Assembly (NCBI GenBank): GCA_002314145.1
Contig: DCCG01000032.1
Coordinates: forward strand, 56,581 to 120,580
Direction of reading: 5' to 3'
Origin: Thalassolituus sp. UBA1087
GTDB lineage: Bacteria > Pseudomonadota > Gammaproteobacteria > Pseudomonadales > Oceanobacteraceae
Length of the DNA: 64,000 nucleotides
The translations under genes and the position numbers were made by a program. The notes beneath the pieces were generated by a model. It was not told where the DNA came from. It made no database searches and was given only the letters and a program-made list of their open reading frames with translations. This document shows, piece by piece, positions 17,263-26,528 of this stretch. The stretch's first letter is position 1. Each line of letters begins with the position of its first letter.

Positions 17263-17883
17263 ATGAACGAGCGTATTAACGAATCTCTCTCCGCTCTGGT
17301 TGACGGTGAAACCGACGAACTGGAAGTGCGCCGGCTGCTGAATCAGCTTGAGAGCGACGATGACATGCGTCAGACCTGGCACAGATATCAGATGATGGGC
17401 GCTCTGATGCGCGATGAGCCAGCCGTTAATGTGGATCTTTCCCGCGGTATTGCTCAGGCCATTGCCGGAGAACCCATGGATGATGTGGTGCGGCCGGAAA
17501 CCGTTGCGGCTGATGACGAATCTGTGGTGGTGGAAAAACATTCCCGTCTGCGCTGGCTGGCATCCGGAGCCGTGGCTGCGACCGTCACTCTGGCCGTGTT
17601 GGTGGGTGTGCGCGTTAATCAGGACACAACCGGTGACCTGCAGATGGCGCAACAGGCACAGACAACATCGGCGCCTGCGGCTGTCATTGCACAGGCCGAC
17701 GATGAGCAACCGGTTATTCTTGCCGAGGCCAGTGAACTGAGCCCGGAAGAGCTGGAAGCGGCACAGCGTAAGTTGCAGGAATATGTGATGCAGCATACCG
17801 AGCAGGCCGCTATGAGCAATGCCGGAGGCGTTATGCCTTATGCCCGCGTGGTGAATTTTGAAAGCGGAGAGGAGACTCGCTGA
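17263..17883 (+). CDS. rseA: anti-sigma-E factor RseA/MucA
   Basis: A 206-residue protein with a cytoplasmic RseA N-terminal domain (LSALVDGETDELEVRRLLNQL, about 7-27), a single membrane helix (about 97-116) and a periplasmic C-terminal domain. It binds sigma-E and is cut by DegS and RseP under envelope stress. Nine bases after rpoE and two before rseB, so one transcript. Confidence 0.93.
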   Translation: MNERINESLSALVDGETDELEVRRLLNQLESDDDMRQTWHRYQMMGALMRDEPAVNVDLSRGIAQAIAGEPMDDVVRPETVAADDESVVVEKHSRLRWLASGAVAATVTLAVLVGVRVNQDTTGDLQMAQQAQTTSAPAAVIAQADDEQPVILAEASELSPEELEAAQRKLQEYVMQHTEQAAMSNAGGVMPYARVVNFESGEETR

Positions 17884-17885
17884 CA

Positions 17886-18878
17886 ATGACGCGTTGGCTG
17901 CTTCTGCCTTTGCTGGTCAGTGTGGCTGCACTGGCCAGCGCTGAAGGAAGCGCACGGGACTGGCTGGATCAGATGAAGCGTGCGTTTAAAGAAGAAAATT
18001 ACCGTGGCGTGCTGATCTATGGCAATCAGCAACACTGGGAAACCATTTCAGTGGTGCACGGTAAAATAAATGGCGTTGAGCATGAAAAACTCCGCCATCT
18101 GACCGGTATCCCCCGGGAAATTATCCGCAGTGGCGATCAGACCACCTGTATCCATCCCGGTGACCACAGTGTACGCATTGCCAGCAGCCTGCCATCCCCG
18201 CTGCAGGGGATCGACAGTAACGCCGATATTTCCGTTTCTTATGATTTCCGCGTCGCCGATACCCAACGTATCGCTGGCCGCTATGCCAGACAGATGATCA
18301 TTGCGCCAAAAGACCGTAACCGCTATGGCTACCGGCTGTGGCTGGATCAGGAATCCGGTCTGTTGCTGCGTTCTGACATGCTGGGCCAGGATGGTGAAGT
18401 ACTGGAACGTTTTCAGTTCGCCAGCGTGGATATCGGTATGCCACTGACGCAGGATGATTTTGTGCCGGGCAGTGATGGACATCCTCTCAGTGAACACCCG
18501 GCACCGGCAGTTTCCGGTAAGACCTCTGAGTCACCGGCCTGGCTGCCTGAATGGGTTCCGACCGGTTTTGTATTGATGCAGGCCGGGGAATTATCACCGC
18601 CCGGCGAGCAGATCAGCAGTGAAGAATCCCTGCAGCAGCCGTTGCGGCTTATGTATACCGATGGACTCGCGGCTTTTACCCTGTTCGTGGATCTGGCCGG
18701 CAGTGAAAAAATGCCTGAAATGGTCAGCCAGTGGGGCGCAACGTCTGCAGCGGTGCGCTATCGTTCGTTTGATGAAAGCCGTTATCGTATCACTGCCGTC
18801 GGTGAGCTCCCTTCGGCGGCTATTTCCCGGATTGCCGGGTCTGTAACGCCCCGGCAAACAGTTGATCCGCAGCATTAA
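17886..18878 (+). CDS. rseB: periplasmic sigma-E regulator RseB/MucB
   Basis: A 330-residue protein with a signal peptide (cut near ALASAEG), an N-terminal LolA-like domain (about 25-200) and a C-terminal domain (about 215-320), the MucB/RseB two-domain plan. It protects RseA from DegS cleavage and senses misplaced lipopolysaccharide or lipoprotein. Intact and at normal length, in the expected operon position. Confidence 0.93.
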   Translation: MTRWLLLPLLVSVAALASAEGSARDWLDQMKRAFKEENYRGVLIYGNQQHWETISVVHGKINGVEHEKLRHLTGIPREIIRSGDQTTCIHPGDHSVRIASSLPSPLQGIDSNADISVSYDFRVADTQRIAGRYARQMIIAPKDRNRYGYRLWLDQESGLLLRSDMLGQDGEVLERFQFASVDIGMPLTQDDFVPGSDGHPLSEHPAPAVSGKTSESPAWLPEWVPTGFVLMQAGELSPPGEQISSEESLQQPLRLMYTDGLAAFTLFVDLAGSEKMPEMVSQWGATSAAVRYRSFDESRYRITAVGELPSAAISRIAGSVTPRQTVDPQH

Positions 18879-18892
18879 CAGGGCAGAACTTT

Positions 18893-19330
18893 ATGACGCA
18901 GGAAATTGTCGTAGTAACCGGACTCGGTGATGGCGGTGTCTGGGTTGAAGGGGTACAGAAAAGTGCCTGTAACAGCTGCAACGCACGTTCCGGTTGCGGA
19001 CAACACAGCCTCAGCAAACTCGGGCGTCCCATGCGCCTTTGGGTTGAAGGCGGGTCTGACCTGAAAGTCGGCCAGGAAGTGGTCCTCAGTATGCCTTCGG
19101 GCGGGCTGGCGATGAGTGCTTTGCTGCTCTACGGTCTGCCGCTGCTGACACTCCTGGCAGGTGCTGCGGCCGGGCAATTATACGGTGATCTGATGGCAGT
19201 TGCCGGCGGGCTTGCCGGTCTGGCCGGTGGATTCCTGCTGGCACGTAATATCTCCCGACATTTTCAGGACCGCTGGCAGCCGAAGCTGTTGCCGGGTTGT
19301 GATCATATTTCTGTTATTTCTGCAGATTAG
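18893..19330 (+). CDS. rseC: RseC/MucC family membrane protein
   Basis: A 145-residue protein with a cysteine cluster near the N-terminus (C26, C29, C35 in ACNSCNARSGCG) and two membrane segments (about 74-95 and 100-120). RseC proteins are linked to sigma-E control and to the electron supply of SoxR or Rnf systems; the function is not settled. Between rseB and mucD, as in Pseudomonas. Confidence 0.9.
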   Translation: MTQEIVVVTGLGDGGVWVEGVQKSACNSCNARSGCGQHSLSKLGRPMRLWVEGGSDLKVGQEVVLSMPSGGLAMSALLLYGLPLLTLLAGAAAGQLYGDLMAVAGGLAGLAGGFLLARNISRHFQDRWQPKLLPGCDHISVISAD

Positions 19331-19349
19331 AAGTAGATAAGGTAACAAG

Positions 19350-20738
19350 ATGAATACGTTATTCCGTGGTTTTGCGTTCGTTTTTCTGGTGGTATTCAGT
19401 CTGGTCTCCCGGGCCGAATTGCCTGACTTCCGTGATCTGGTGAAAGAAACCTCACCAGCCGTTGTGAATATCAGTACCGTGCAGCACATTGAATCGGCGA
19501 GCTTTCAGCAGCGTTATGGGCTGCCACAGGATGTGCCGGAAATCTTCCGTCATTTCTTCGGCGCGCCGACGCCGGGCCGTCCGGGTGAAGAAGAGCGCGC
19601 GTCACTGGGGTCCGGGTTCATTATCTCTGATGACGGCTACATTCTGACCAATAATCATGTGGTTAAAGACGCTGATGAGATTGTCGTACGTCTTAATGAC
19701 CGTCGTGAGCTGGATGCCAAGCTGATCGGGGCTGATGAAAGCTCAGATCTGGCGCTTCTTAAAGTGGAGGCCGAAGACCTGCCAACAGTGGAACTGGGTG
19801 ACTCAGATAAGCTGGATGTAGGGGAATGGGTGGTTGCCATCGGCTCGCCTTTCGGCTTCGATTATTCTGTAACCGCCGGGATTGTCAGTGCCAAAGGCCG
19901 TAGTTTACCGAATGAAAACTACGTGCCTTTTATTCAGACCGACGTTGCCATCAATCCCGGTAACTCCGGTGGCCCACTATTTAACCTGGACGGCGAAGTG
20001 GTGGGGATCAACTCGCAGATATACACCCGTTCCGGTGGTTTTATGGGGGTTTCCTTTGCCATCCCGATCAATGTCGCACTGGATGTGGCTGACCAGCTGA
20101 AAGAAAAAGGCAAAGTAAGCCGCGGCTGGTTAGGCGTTGTGATTCAGGAAGTAAGCAAAGATCTGGCGGAATCCTTTGGTCTTGAAAAAGCTGCGGGTGC
20201 GCTGGTGGCGCAGGTAGTTCAGGATAGCCCGGCTGAGGCTGCCGGACTGCAGAGTGGCGATATTATTACCCGCTTCAACGGCAAGAATATCTACCTGTCG
20301 TCTGATCTGCCGCATCAGGTAGGGCGGATTAAACCCGGCGAAGAAGCCAAAATCGACATTGTCCGTAACGGTAAGCGCAAAACGCTGGAAGTCGAGATCG
20401 GCGTGTTACCGGATGGCGATGGTGCTGAGCTGGCCATGAATAATGCCAATCCGCAGGAACACGTCAGCCAGCGTCTGGGCGTCGCCGTGGCAGAGCTGAC
20501 AGCTCGCCAGCGTAAAACCGCCGGTGAAGGGGTGATCGTCAAAGAGGTGAAACGTGGCCCGGCTGCCTTTTCCGGGCTGGTTAATGGCGACGTCATCACC
20601 ATGATTGCCGGTGAACCCATCCGCTCTGTTGAAGACTTTGAGCGGGTAGCGAAAGAGTTGCCGGCAAACCGCAGCGTTCCTATGAGAATCGTGCGCCGCG
20701 GCGCCGCTATGTTCATCCCGCTGAGAATCAATGAATAG
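19350..20738 (+). CDS. mucD: Do/DegP-type periplasmic serine protease MucD
   Basis: A 462-residue HtrA protease with a signal peptide (cut near SRAEL), a trypsin-like domain with the catalytic triad in TNNHVV (His), SSDLALL (Asp) and PGNSGGPLF (Ser), then two PDZ domains (about 265-350 and 370-455). It degrades or refolds misfolded envelope proteins and is part of the sigma-E feedback in Pseudomonas-like operons. It ends at a strong terminator at 20762. Confidence 0.94.
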   Translation: MNTLFRGFAFVFLVVFSLVSRAELPDFRDLVKETSPAVVNISTVQHIESASFQQRYGLPQDVPEIFRHFFGAPTPGRPGEEERASLGSGFIISDDGYILTNNHVVKDADEIVVRLNDRRELDAKLIGADESSDLALLKVEAEDLPTVELGDSDKLDVGEWVVAIGSPFGFDYSVTAGIVSAKGRSLPNENYVPFIQTDVAINPGNSGGPLFNLDGEVVGINSQIYTRSGGFMGVSFAIPINVALDVADQLKEKGKVSRGWLGVVIQEVSKDLAESFGLEKAAGALVAQVVQDSPAEAAGLQSGDIITRFNGKNIYLSSDLPHQVGRIKPGEEAKIDIVRNGKRKTLEVEIGVLPDGDGAELAMNNANPQEHVSQRLGVAVAELTARQRKTAGEGVIVKEVKRGPAAFSGLVNGDVITMIAGEPIRSVEDFERVAKELPANRSVPMRIVRRGAAMFIPLRINE

Positions 20739-20761
20739 GGCTGAACCTGCCTGATAAAGCC

Positions 20762-20788
20762 AAAAGCCCGGCTGTGCCGGGCTTTTTT
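20762..20788 (+). terminator. intrinsic terminator of the rpoE-mucD operon
   Basis: AAAAGCCCGGC, loop TGT, GCCGGGCTTTTTT: a nine-base or longer GC-rich stem followed by six T. Confidence 0.93.
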
Positions 20789-20876
20789 GTGCGCGCTGGT
20801 CGGGGGCGACATAGCCATAAGGCAGTGTTTCAAGTAAAATTCGCGCCTATTTCAATCACTAATCAGGTTGTACTCT

Positions 20877-22679
20877 GTGAGCCAGCTGGACCACATCCGA
20901 AATTTTTCCATCATCGCCCATATCGACCATGGCAAATCCACGCTGTCAGACCGTTTTATTCAGGTCTGTGGCGGTCTGACAGACCGCGAAATGCAGGCTC
21001 AGGTTCTGGATTCCATGGATATCGAGCGCGAGCGCGGGATCACCATTAAAGCCCAGAGCGTGACGCTGGACTACACCGCCCGTAATGGAGAAACCTATCA
21101 GCTGAACTTCATTGATACCCCGGGGCACGTAGACTTCAGTTATGAAGTATCCCGTTCTCTGGCGGCCTGTGAAGGCGCTCTGCTGGTTGTGGATGCTGCT
21201 CAGGGTGTTGAGGCTCAGTCGGTGGCCAACTGCTATACCGCCATTGAGCAGGGCCTGGAAGTGCGTCCGGTACTGAACAAAATGGACCTGCCACAGGCCG
21301 ATCCCGACAAGGTAGCGCAGGAAATTGAAGATATTATCGGCATCGATGCCAGCGATGCGGTGCGTTGCAGTGCGAAAAGTGGTCTGAATGTCGAAGATGT
21401 GCTGGAAGATCTGGTTGCCAATGTGCCGCCGCCGCAGGGCGATCCGGACGCGCCGCTGCAGGCACTGATTATTGACTCCTGGTTCGATCCTTACCTGGGC
21501 GTCGTTTCCCTGATCCGGGTGACCAATGGTTCAATCAAGAAAGGCGATAAAATCCGGCTGAAATCGACAGGCCGGGACCATAACGCTGACGGCGTGGGCA
21601 TCTTTACCCCCAAACGTCATGAAACCGGTGAACTGAATACCGGTGAAGTAGGCTATCTGGTGGCCGGCATTAAGGACATTCACGGGGCGCCGGTGGGGGA
21701 TACCATCGTCAGCACTAAGTTTGCCGACACGACCAGCTCACTGCCGGGATTCCAGAAAGTAAAGCCGCAGGTGTATGCCGGTCTGTTCCCGGTATCATCG
21801 GACGATTTTGAGTCATTCCGTGATGCGCTGGAAAAGCTCTCGCTGAACGATGCCTCCCTGTTTTTTGAACCTGAGAACTCAGATGCGCTGGGCTTTGGTT
21901 TCCGTTGTGGCTTTCTTGGTATGCTGCATATGGAGATTATTCAGGAACGTCTGGAGCGCGAATACGACCTGGATCTGATCACCACCGCGCCGACGGTTAT
22001 TTACGAGGTGGTGACCCGCAAAGGCGAAACACTGAGCGTGGATAATCCTTCCAAGCTGCCGGATATCGGCAGTATTGAAGAAATGCGGGAGCCCATCGCC
22101 GAATGTAATATCCTGGTGCCGCAGGAGTATCTGGGGAACGTGATTACCCTGTGCGTCGAGAAGCGTGGTGTGCAGATGGATATGCAATATACGGGATCAC
22201 AGGTTTCGCTGCGTTATGAAATTCCTATGGCGGAAGTCGTGATGGACTTTTTTGACCGCCTTAAGTCAGCCAGTCGTGGCTTTGCTTCACTGGATTACAG
22301 CTTTCTGCGTTTCCAGGAAGCGCCTCTGGTGCGGCTCGATGTACTGGTAAACAGCGAACGGGTGGATGCGCTGGCGGTTATTATGCACCGTGACAACGTT
22401 CGCAGACGCGGGACGGCTCTGACCGAGAAAATGAAAGAGCTTATTCCGCGTCAGATGTTTGATGTTGCCATTCAGGCTGCCATGGGCAATCAGGTAGTTG
22501 CCCGTACAACGGTTAAAGCCTTGCGTAAAAATGTGACTGCTAAATGTTACGGCGGTGACGTCAGCCGTAAGAAAAAGCTGTTGCAGAAGCAGAAAGAAGG
22601 CAAAAAACGGATGAAACAAATCGGCAGCGTGGAAATACCACAGTCTGCTTTCCTGGCCGTTCTTAAGGTGGATGATTAA
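20877..22679 (+). CDS. lepA: elongation factor 4 (LepA)
   Basis: A 600-residue translational GTPase: P-loop AHIDHGKST (about 12-20), switch II DTPGHVDF, NKMD, EF-G-like domains and the LepA-specific C-terminal domain ending in the basic GGDVSRKKKLLQKQKEGKKR segment. It binds stalled or pre-translocation ribosomes. The GTG at 20877 fits the family N-terminus (SQLDHIRNFSIIAHID); a TTG at 20868 is in frame but adds three residues. Unlike in E. coli and Pseudomonas, lepB does not follow. Confidence 0.94.
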   Translation: MSQLDHIRNFSIIAHIDHGKSTLSDRFIQVCGGLTDREMQAQVLDSMDIERERGITIKAQSVTLDYTARNGETYQLNFIDTPGHVDFSYEVSRSLAACEGALLVVDAAQGVEAQSVANCYTAIEQGLEVRPVLNKMDLPQADPDKVAQEIEDIIGIDASDAVRCSAKSGLNVEDVLEDLVANVPPPQGDPDAPLQALIIDSWFDPYLGVVSLIRVTNGSIKKGDKIRLKSTGRDHNADGVGIFTPKRHETGELNTGEVGYLVAGIKDIHGAPVGDTIVSTKFADTTSSLPGFQKVKPQVYAGLFPVSSDDFESFRDALEKLSLNDASLFFEPENSDALGFGFRCGFLGMLHMEIIQERLEREYDLDLITTAPTVIYEVVTRKGETLSVDNPSKLPDIGSIEEMREPIAECNILVPQEYLGNVITLCVEKRGVQMDMQYTGSQVSLRYEIPMAEVVMDFFDRLKSASRGFASLDYSFLRFQEAPLVRLDVLVNSERVDALAVIMHRDNVRRRGTALTEKMKELIPRQMFDVAIQAAMGNQVVARTTVKALRKNVTAKCYGGDVSRKKKLLQKQKEGKKRMKQIGSVEIPQSAFLAVLKVDD

Positions 22680-22680
22680 A

Positions 22681-23037
22681 ATGCATCGTCAAAAAGGTAT
22701 GTCATTTACAAGCGTCATTTCATTAATTGCATTGCTTGTGGTGCTGATTAAAACAGGCTATGAACTGGTTCCGATGTATCTGGATGATCAGGTATTGAAT
22801 GGTGTCCTGGAACGCATGAAGGATTCCGGCGAAGTGACGCATGAAAGCAGTCCGCGCCACGTTAAAAGCATGCTGGAAAAGCGTCTGGATATGAACAACA
22901 TTCAGCTTGCATACGATGAATTGTCGATTAAAAAAAATGGCAACAGCCTGGTACTGGACTGGCCTTACGAGAAGCGCAGCAACTGGTTCGGTAATGTTGA
23001 TCTGGTTGTGAGTTTTCATCAGCACGTAGAATTCTGA
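22681..23037 (+). CDS. DUF4845 family membrane protein
   Basis: A 118-residue protein with one N-terminal membrane helix (about 5-25; a type IV pilin-like hydrophobic start) and a small soluble domain. In Pseudomonas the DUF4845 gene lies between lepB and rnc; here it directly follows lepA, two bases after its stop. The ATG at 22681 is preferred over 22672 because AAGGTGG is spaced correctly for it. Function unknown. Confidence 0.8.
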   Translation: MHRQKGMSFTSVISLIALLVVLIKTGYELVPMYLDDQVLNGVLERMKDSGEVTHESSPRHVKSMLEKRLDMNNIQLAYDELSIKKNGNSLVLDWPYEKRSNWFGNVDLVVSFHQHVEF

Positions 23038-23038
23038 A

Positions 23039-23743
23039 GTGAATAACCCATTGTTAAAATTATCCCAGCGTCTGGGTTATACGTTCAAAGACGAATCATT
23101 GGCTATCCTGGCCTTAACCCACCGCAGTAAAGGTGGCCATAATAATGAACGCCTGGAATTTCTGGGTGACTCTATTCTGAATTTCATTATTGCCGAAGAC
23201 CTGTTCCGTCGTTTTCCCCAGGCGAAAGAAGGCAAGCTCAGTCGTTTACGTGCCCGGATGGTGAAAGGGCAGACACTGGCAGCCATTGCCCGGGAGTTCG
23301 AACTGGGCGACTTTCTGTTGCTGGGCTCGGGGGAATCCAAAAGTGGTGGACACCGCCGGGATTCCATACTGGCTGACACCGTAGAAGCGCTGATCGGTGC
23401 AATGTATCTTGACGGTGGACAGGCTGTGGTTAATGAACGCGTACTCAGTTGGTACGCTTCGCGGTTAGCAACACTGACGCTGGAAGATCCGATTAAAGAC
23501 CCCAAAACCCGGTTACAGGAATATCAGCAGGCGAATCATTCCAGCCTGCCTAAATATCGGGTACTGAGTGTTGAGGGGCCGACCAATGAGCAGGTGTTTA
23601 CGGTGGAGTGTTGTATCCCGGAACACGACACGCCTGTTATTGCCAGAGGCAACAGTCGCCGCTCGGCTGAACAGACGGCGGCCAGTGAACTTCTGCAATT
23701 GCTGAACGTGGAGGATGACAGTCCGCGGGGAGGGAGTGCATGA
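23039..23743 (+). CDS. rnc: ribonuclease III
   Basis: A 234-residue endonuclease that cuts double-stranded RNA in rRNA and mRNA processing. RNase III signature ERLEFLGDSILNF (about 38-50) with metal-binding Glu/Asp, a second acidic site ADTVEALIGAMYLDGG (about 114-129), and a C-terminal double-stranded RNA-binding domain (about 155-225). Starts with GTG. The four-base overlap with era implies coupled translation. Confidence 0.95.
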   Translation: MNNPLLKLSQRLGYTFKDESLAILALTHRSKGGHNNERLEFLGDSILNFIIAEDLFRRFPQAKEGKLSRLRARMVKGQTLAAIAREFELGDFLLLGSGESKSGGHRRDSILADTVEALIGAMYLDGGQAVVNERVLSWYASRLATLTLEDPIKDPKTRLQEYQQANHSSLPKYRVLSVEGPTNEQVFTVECCIPEHDTPVIARGNSRRSAEQTAASELLQLLNVEDDSPRGGSA

Positions 23744-24636
23744 GCACCCGAACAGGTTATGTCGCTATTGTCGGCCGGCCCAATGTGGGTAAATCCACCT
23801 TGATGAACCGCATCCTGGGTCAGAAGCTTTCTATTACTTCACGCAAACCTCAGACCACCCGCCATCAGGTGTTGGGAATCAAGACGGAAAATGATATCCA
23901 GGTTGTTTACGTTGATACCCCGGGAATTCATAAGATTCAGGAAAAAGCCATTAACCGGTACATGAACAAGGCTGCCACCACCGCAGTTAAAGACGTGGAT
24001 CTGATTGTGTTAATGGTCGACCGGATGCGCTGGACCGACGAAGATGAAATGGCTTTGCAGGCCATTAAGAGCCAGCGTGCTCCCGTGGTTCTGGTGGTCA
24101 ACAAAGTAGACTTTGTGCGTGAGAAAGAAGAATTACTGCCTTATCTGGAGCAGCTGAGTCAGAAGCATCCATTTGATCAGATCGTTCCGGTTAGTGCCAA
24201 AACCGGCCACAATGTTGATCGCCTCGAACAGCTGATCGAAAGCTATATGCCGGAAAGCCACTATTTCTTCCCTGAAGATCAGATTACCGACCGCAGTTCC
24301 CGTTTTCTTGCCGCTGAGCTGGTGCGTGAAAAAATTATGCGCCAGCTCGGTGACGAATTACCTTATGCGATGACGGTTGAGATTGAAGAATTTGTGCACA
24401 GCGGCAGCCTGATTGAAATCAGCGCGCTGATTCTGGTCGAACGGCCCTCACAGAAACGTATTGTTATCGGTGAAGGTGGTTACCGTATTAAACAGATTGG
24501 TCAGGATGCCCGCAAAGACATGGAAGAGCTGTTTGACTGTAAAGTAATGCTGAATCTGTGGGTGAAAGTCAAAGCCGGCTGGTCGGACGATGAACGGGCA
24601 TTGCGTTCTCTGGGTTATGACGATTACTCAGGCTGA
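23740..24636 (+). CDS. era: GTPase Era
   Basis: A 298-residue GTPase for 16S rRNA maturation. G1 GRPNVGKST (about 12-20), G3 DTPGI, G4 NKVD and a C-terminal KH domain with the RIVIGEGGYRIKQIG segment. Order rnc-era-recO is conserved in gammaproteobacteria. Two bases separate it from recO. Confidence 0.96.
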   Translation: MSTRTGYVAIVGRPNVGKSTLMNRILGQKLSITSRKPQTTRHQVLGIKTENDIQVVYVDTPGIHKIQEKAINRYMNKAATTAVKDVDLIVLMVDRMRWTDEDEMALQAIKSQRAPVVLVVNKVDFVREKEELLPYLEQLSQKHPFDQIVPVSAKTGHNVDRLEQLIESYMPESHYFFPEDQITDRSSRFLAAELVREKIMRQLGDELPYAMTVEIEEFVHSGSLIEISALILVERPSQKRIVIGEGGYRIKQIGQDARKDMEELFDCKVMLNLWVKVKAGWSDDERALRSLGYDDYSG

Positions 24637-24638
24637 CC

Positions 24639-25295
24639 GTGTCTGAGTTCTATATTCTGCACAAACAGCCACTTAGGGAACAGGAGTGGCTTCTGGATAT
24701 TTTTTCCCAACAGGATGGTCGTTTATCCGTGATTGCCGGCCCTCGCCAGCGTCACTGCGATTCACTGCAGCTTATGCAGGGGCGCTGGTCCGGCCATGAC
24801 GACTGGCCCCAGGTGCGGGTAATGGAATGCCTGAGCGAGCTGCCATTTTCCGGCAACGCACTGTATTGCGCCCTCTATATCACAGAATTACTGGCCCGCC
24901 TGTTGCCCAGATATGAACCTTCCCCGGCACTTTTTCATAGCTACCGGCAAACGCTGAACGGACTGGCGGGTGGTGGCTTGCCGGACCCCTGGCTGAGATT
25001 ATTTGAAGTCCAGCTGTTGTCCGGATTGGGGTACGGTTTTTCTTGGCAACAGGATGCATCCGGGCATGTTATCGAGGACGATATTCACTACGATTTTGTG
25101 CCCGGACAGGGCTTTGTCGGACCTGCCGTGCAGGGCATTGCCGGACGCGATATTATAGGTTTTGCCCGGCGCGAGCGGAATAATCCGGCGGCATGGCTGG
25201 CGGCTAAAAAAATATTACGGCGGGCGCTGGATGATCTGCTTGAGCGGCCGCTGACCAGTCGTGAATTAATCAGTGTCAGCAAACCAAATTCATAA
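24639..25295 (+). CDS. recO: DNA repair protein RecO
   Basis: A 218-residue protein, slightly short of the usual 230-240. The N-terminal OB fold (FYILHKQPLREQEWLLDIFS..DGRLSVIAGP) and a helical C-terminal domain (residues 85-215) with the family LFELQLL-like segment (LRLFEVQLLSGLGYGFSW) are present. It works with RecR/RecF to load RecA on gaps. GTG start. Confidence 0.92.
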   Translation: MSEFYILHKQPLREQEWLLDIFSQQDGRLSVIAGPRQRHCDSLQLMQGRWSGHDDWPQVRVMECLSELPFSGNALYCALYITELLARLLPRYEPSPALFHSYRQTLNGLAGGGLPDPWLRLFEVQLLSGLGYGFSWQQDASGHVIEDDIHYDFVPGQGFVGPAVQGIAGRDIIGFARRERNNPAAWLAAKKILRRALDDLLERPLTSRELISVSKPNS

Positions 25296-25328
25296 CGCAG
25301 GTATGAAAGAACAGTACAGGAGTCGGAT

Positions 25329-26072
25329 GTGAAGAATACAAAACGGGTATTGCTCGGGGTCAATATTGATCATGTTGCTACCTTGCGCCAGGCCCGCGGT
25401 ACCCGTTACCCGGACCCTGTGCAGGCAGCGTTTATTGCGGAAGAAGCCGGCGCGGATGGCATTACTGTTCATCCCCGTGAAGACCGCCGTCATATACAGA
25501 CCCGTGATGTGTATGTGATGGCAGAAACACTGGCAACCCGTATGAATCTGGAAATGGCGGTGACCGAATCCATGCTTGCACTGGCGGAAGAAATTGCACC
25601 GCCAGCGGCCTGCTTTGTGCCGGAAAAGCGCGAAGAGCTCACCACGGAAGGTGGTCTTGATGTTGTCAGTCAGGAGGAACATATCCGCGCAGCCGTGCAA
25701 CGTCTGCAGAAAAAGGGGACCGAAGTTTCCCTGTTTATTGATCCGGACGAACAGCAGATTGATGCTACCGTCCGCACGGGCGCTCCTGTTATTGAATTAC
25801 ACACAGGCGCCTACGCCGATGCTGAAACGGAAGAAGAGCAGCAGGCAGAGCTGAAACGTATTCAGCACGCTGCTGCGTATGCGCAGCAGCAGGGATTAAT
25901 CGTCAATGCCGGTCATGGTCTCAATTATCACAATGTAGAAGCCATTGCGGCGATTCCCGGCATGAACGAACTGAACATTGGCCATGCCATTATCGCCCGG
26001 GCCGTGTTTTCCGGTCTGAAAGAGGCCGTTGCAGATATGCGCACGTTACTGGAACAGGCAACCGTCCGTTGA
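25329..26072 (+). CDS. pdxJ: pyridoxine 5'-phosphate synthase
   Basis: A 247-residue TIM-barrel enzyme that makes pyridoxine 5'-phosphate from 1-deoxyxylulose 5-phosphate and 3-amino-2-oxopropyl phosphate. Conserved NIDHVATLRQARGTRYPDP (about 10-28), HPREDRRHI, FIDPD, ELHTGAYA and NAGHGLNYHN are visible. GTG start. The stop codon falls in a 15-base tandem duplication shared with the start of acpS. Confidence 0.96.
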   Translation: MKNTKRVLLGVNIDHVATLRQARGTRYPDPVQAAFIAEEAGADGITVHPREDRRHIQTRDVYVMAETLATRMNLEMAVTESMLALAEEIAPPAACFVPEKREELTTEGGLDVVSQEEHIRAAVQRLQKKGTEVSLFIDPDEQQIDATVRTGAPVIELHTGAYADAETEEEQQAELKRIQHAAAYAQQQGLIVNAGHGLNYHNVEAIAAIPGMNELNIGHAIIARAVFSGLKEAVADMRTLLEQATVR

Positions 26073-26098
26073 AGCGGCCAGATTTGAAGCGGCCAGAT
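26069..26098 (+). repeat. perfect 15-bp tandem duplication at the pdxJ/acpS junction
   Basis: TTGAAGCGGCCAGAT is repeated head to tail (26069-26083 and 26084-26098). The first copy contains the pdxJ stop. Each copy begins with a TTG in the acpS frame, so acpS gains five repeated residues (KRPDL/KRPDF) and two equivalent starts. Confidence 0.95.
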
Positions 26099-26497
26099 TT
26101 TCCGGCGGATCCTTCTCTGGATCAGGTTGTCGGTATCGGCACTGACCTGTTGCGTGCGGGGCGTATCGCGGATGTGCTCAGTCGCCATGGTGAGCGCTTT
26201 GTGCGGCGTATCCTGACTGAACAGGAAGCAGTTATTTACCGGCAACGCGGTGATGGGCTGAATTTTCTGGCGAAACAGTATGCGGCTAAAGAAGCATTGG
26301 CCAAAGCGCTCGGCACCGGAATCGCCAAAGGCGTGGGGTTCCGGCAACTGGAAATTCTGCGTGACAGTAACGGCGCTCCGTACGTTTTTCTGCATGGTGC
26401 CGCTGCCGATCTGCTGCGCAATCTGGGCGGCAGTAAAGCCTTTATCAGTCTGTCGGATGACGATGATTTTATTCAGGCATTTGCGGTTCTGATCTGA
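26069..26497 (+). CDS. acpS: holo-[acyl-carrier-protein] synthase
   Basis: A phosphopantetheinyl transferase that activates ACP. The family starts near VGIGTD; here VVGIGTDLL begins at residue 20, and the second signature AKQYAAKEALAKALGTGI, with its metal Glu, follows. There is no ATG before the conserved core, so it starts at the TTG at 26069 (142 residues) or the repeated TTG at 26084 (137); neither has a clear Shine-Dalgarno, and coupling to pdxJ (four-base overlap) probably drives it. About 15-19 extra N-terminal residues compared with typical AcpS. Confidence 0.9.
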   Translation: MKRPDLKRPDFPADPSLDQVVGIGTDLLRAGRIADVLSRHGERFVRRILTEQEAVIYRQRGDGLNFLAKQYAAKEALAKALGTGIAKGVGFRQLEILRDSNGAPYVFLHGAAADLLRNLGGSKAFISLSDDDDFIQAFAVLI

Positions 26498-26528
26498 TCG
26501 TCAGTGCAATGCCGCGCATAAATCAGAA

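Noticed and set aside
23039..23743. possible missing start for rnc
   Set aside because: The GTG at 23039 gives the normal family N-terminus, so no truncation.
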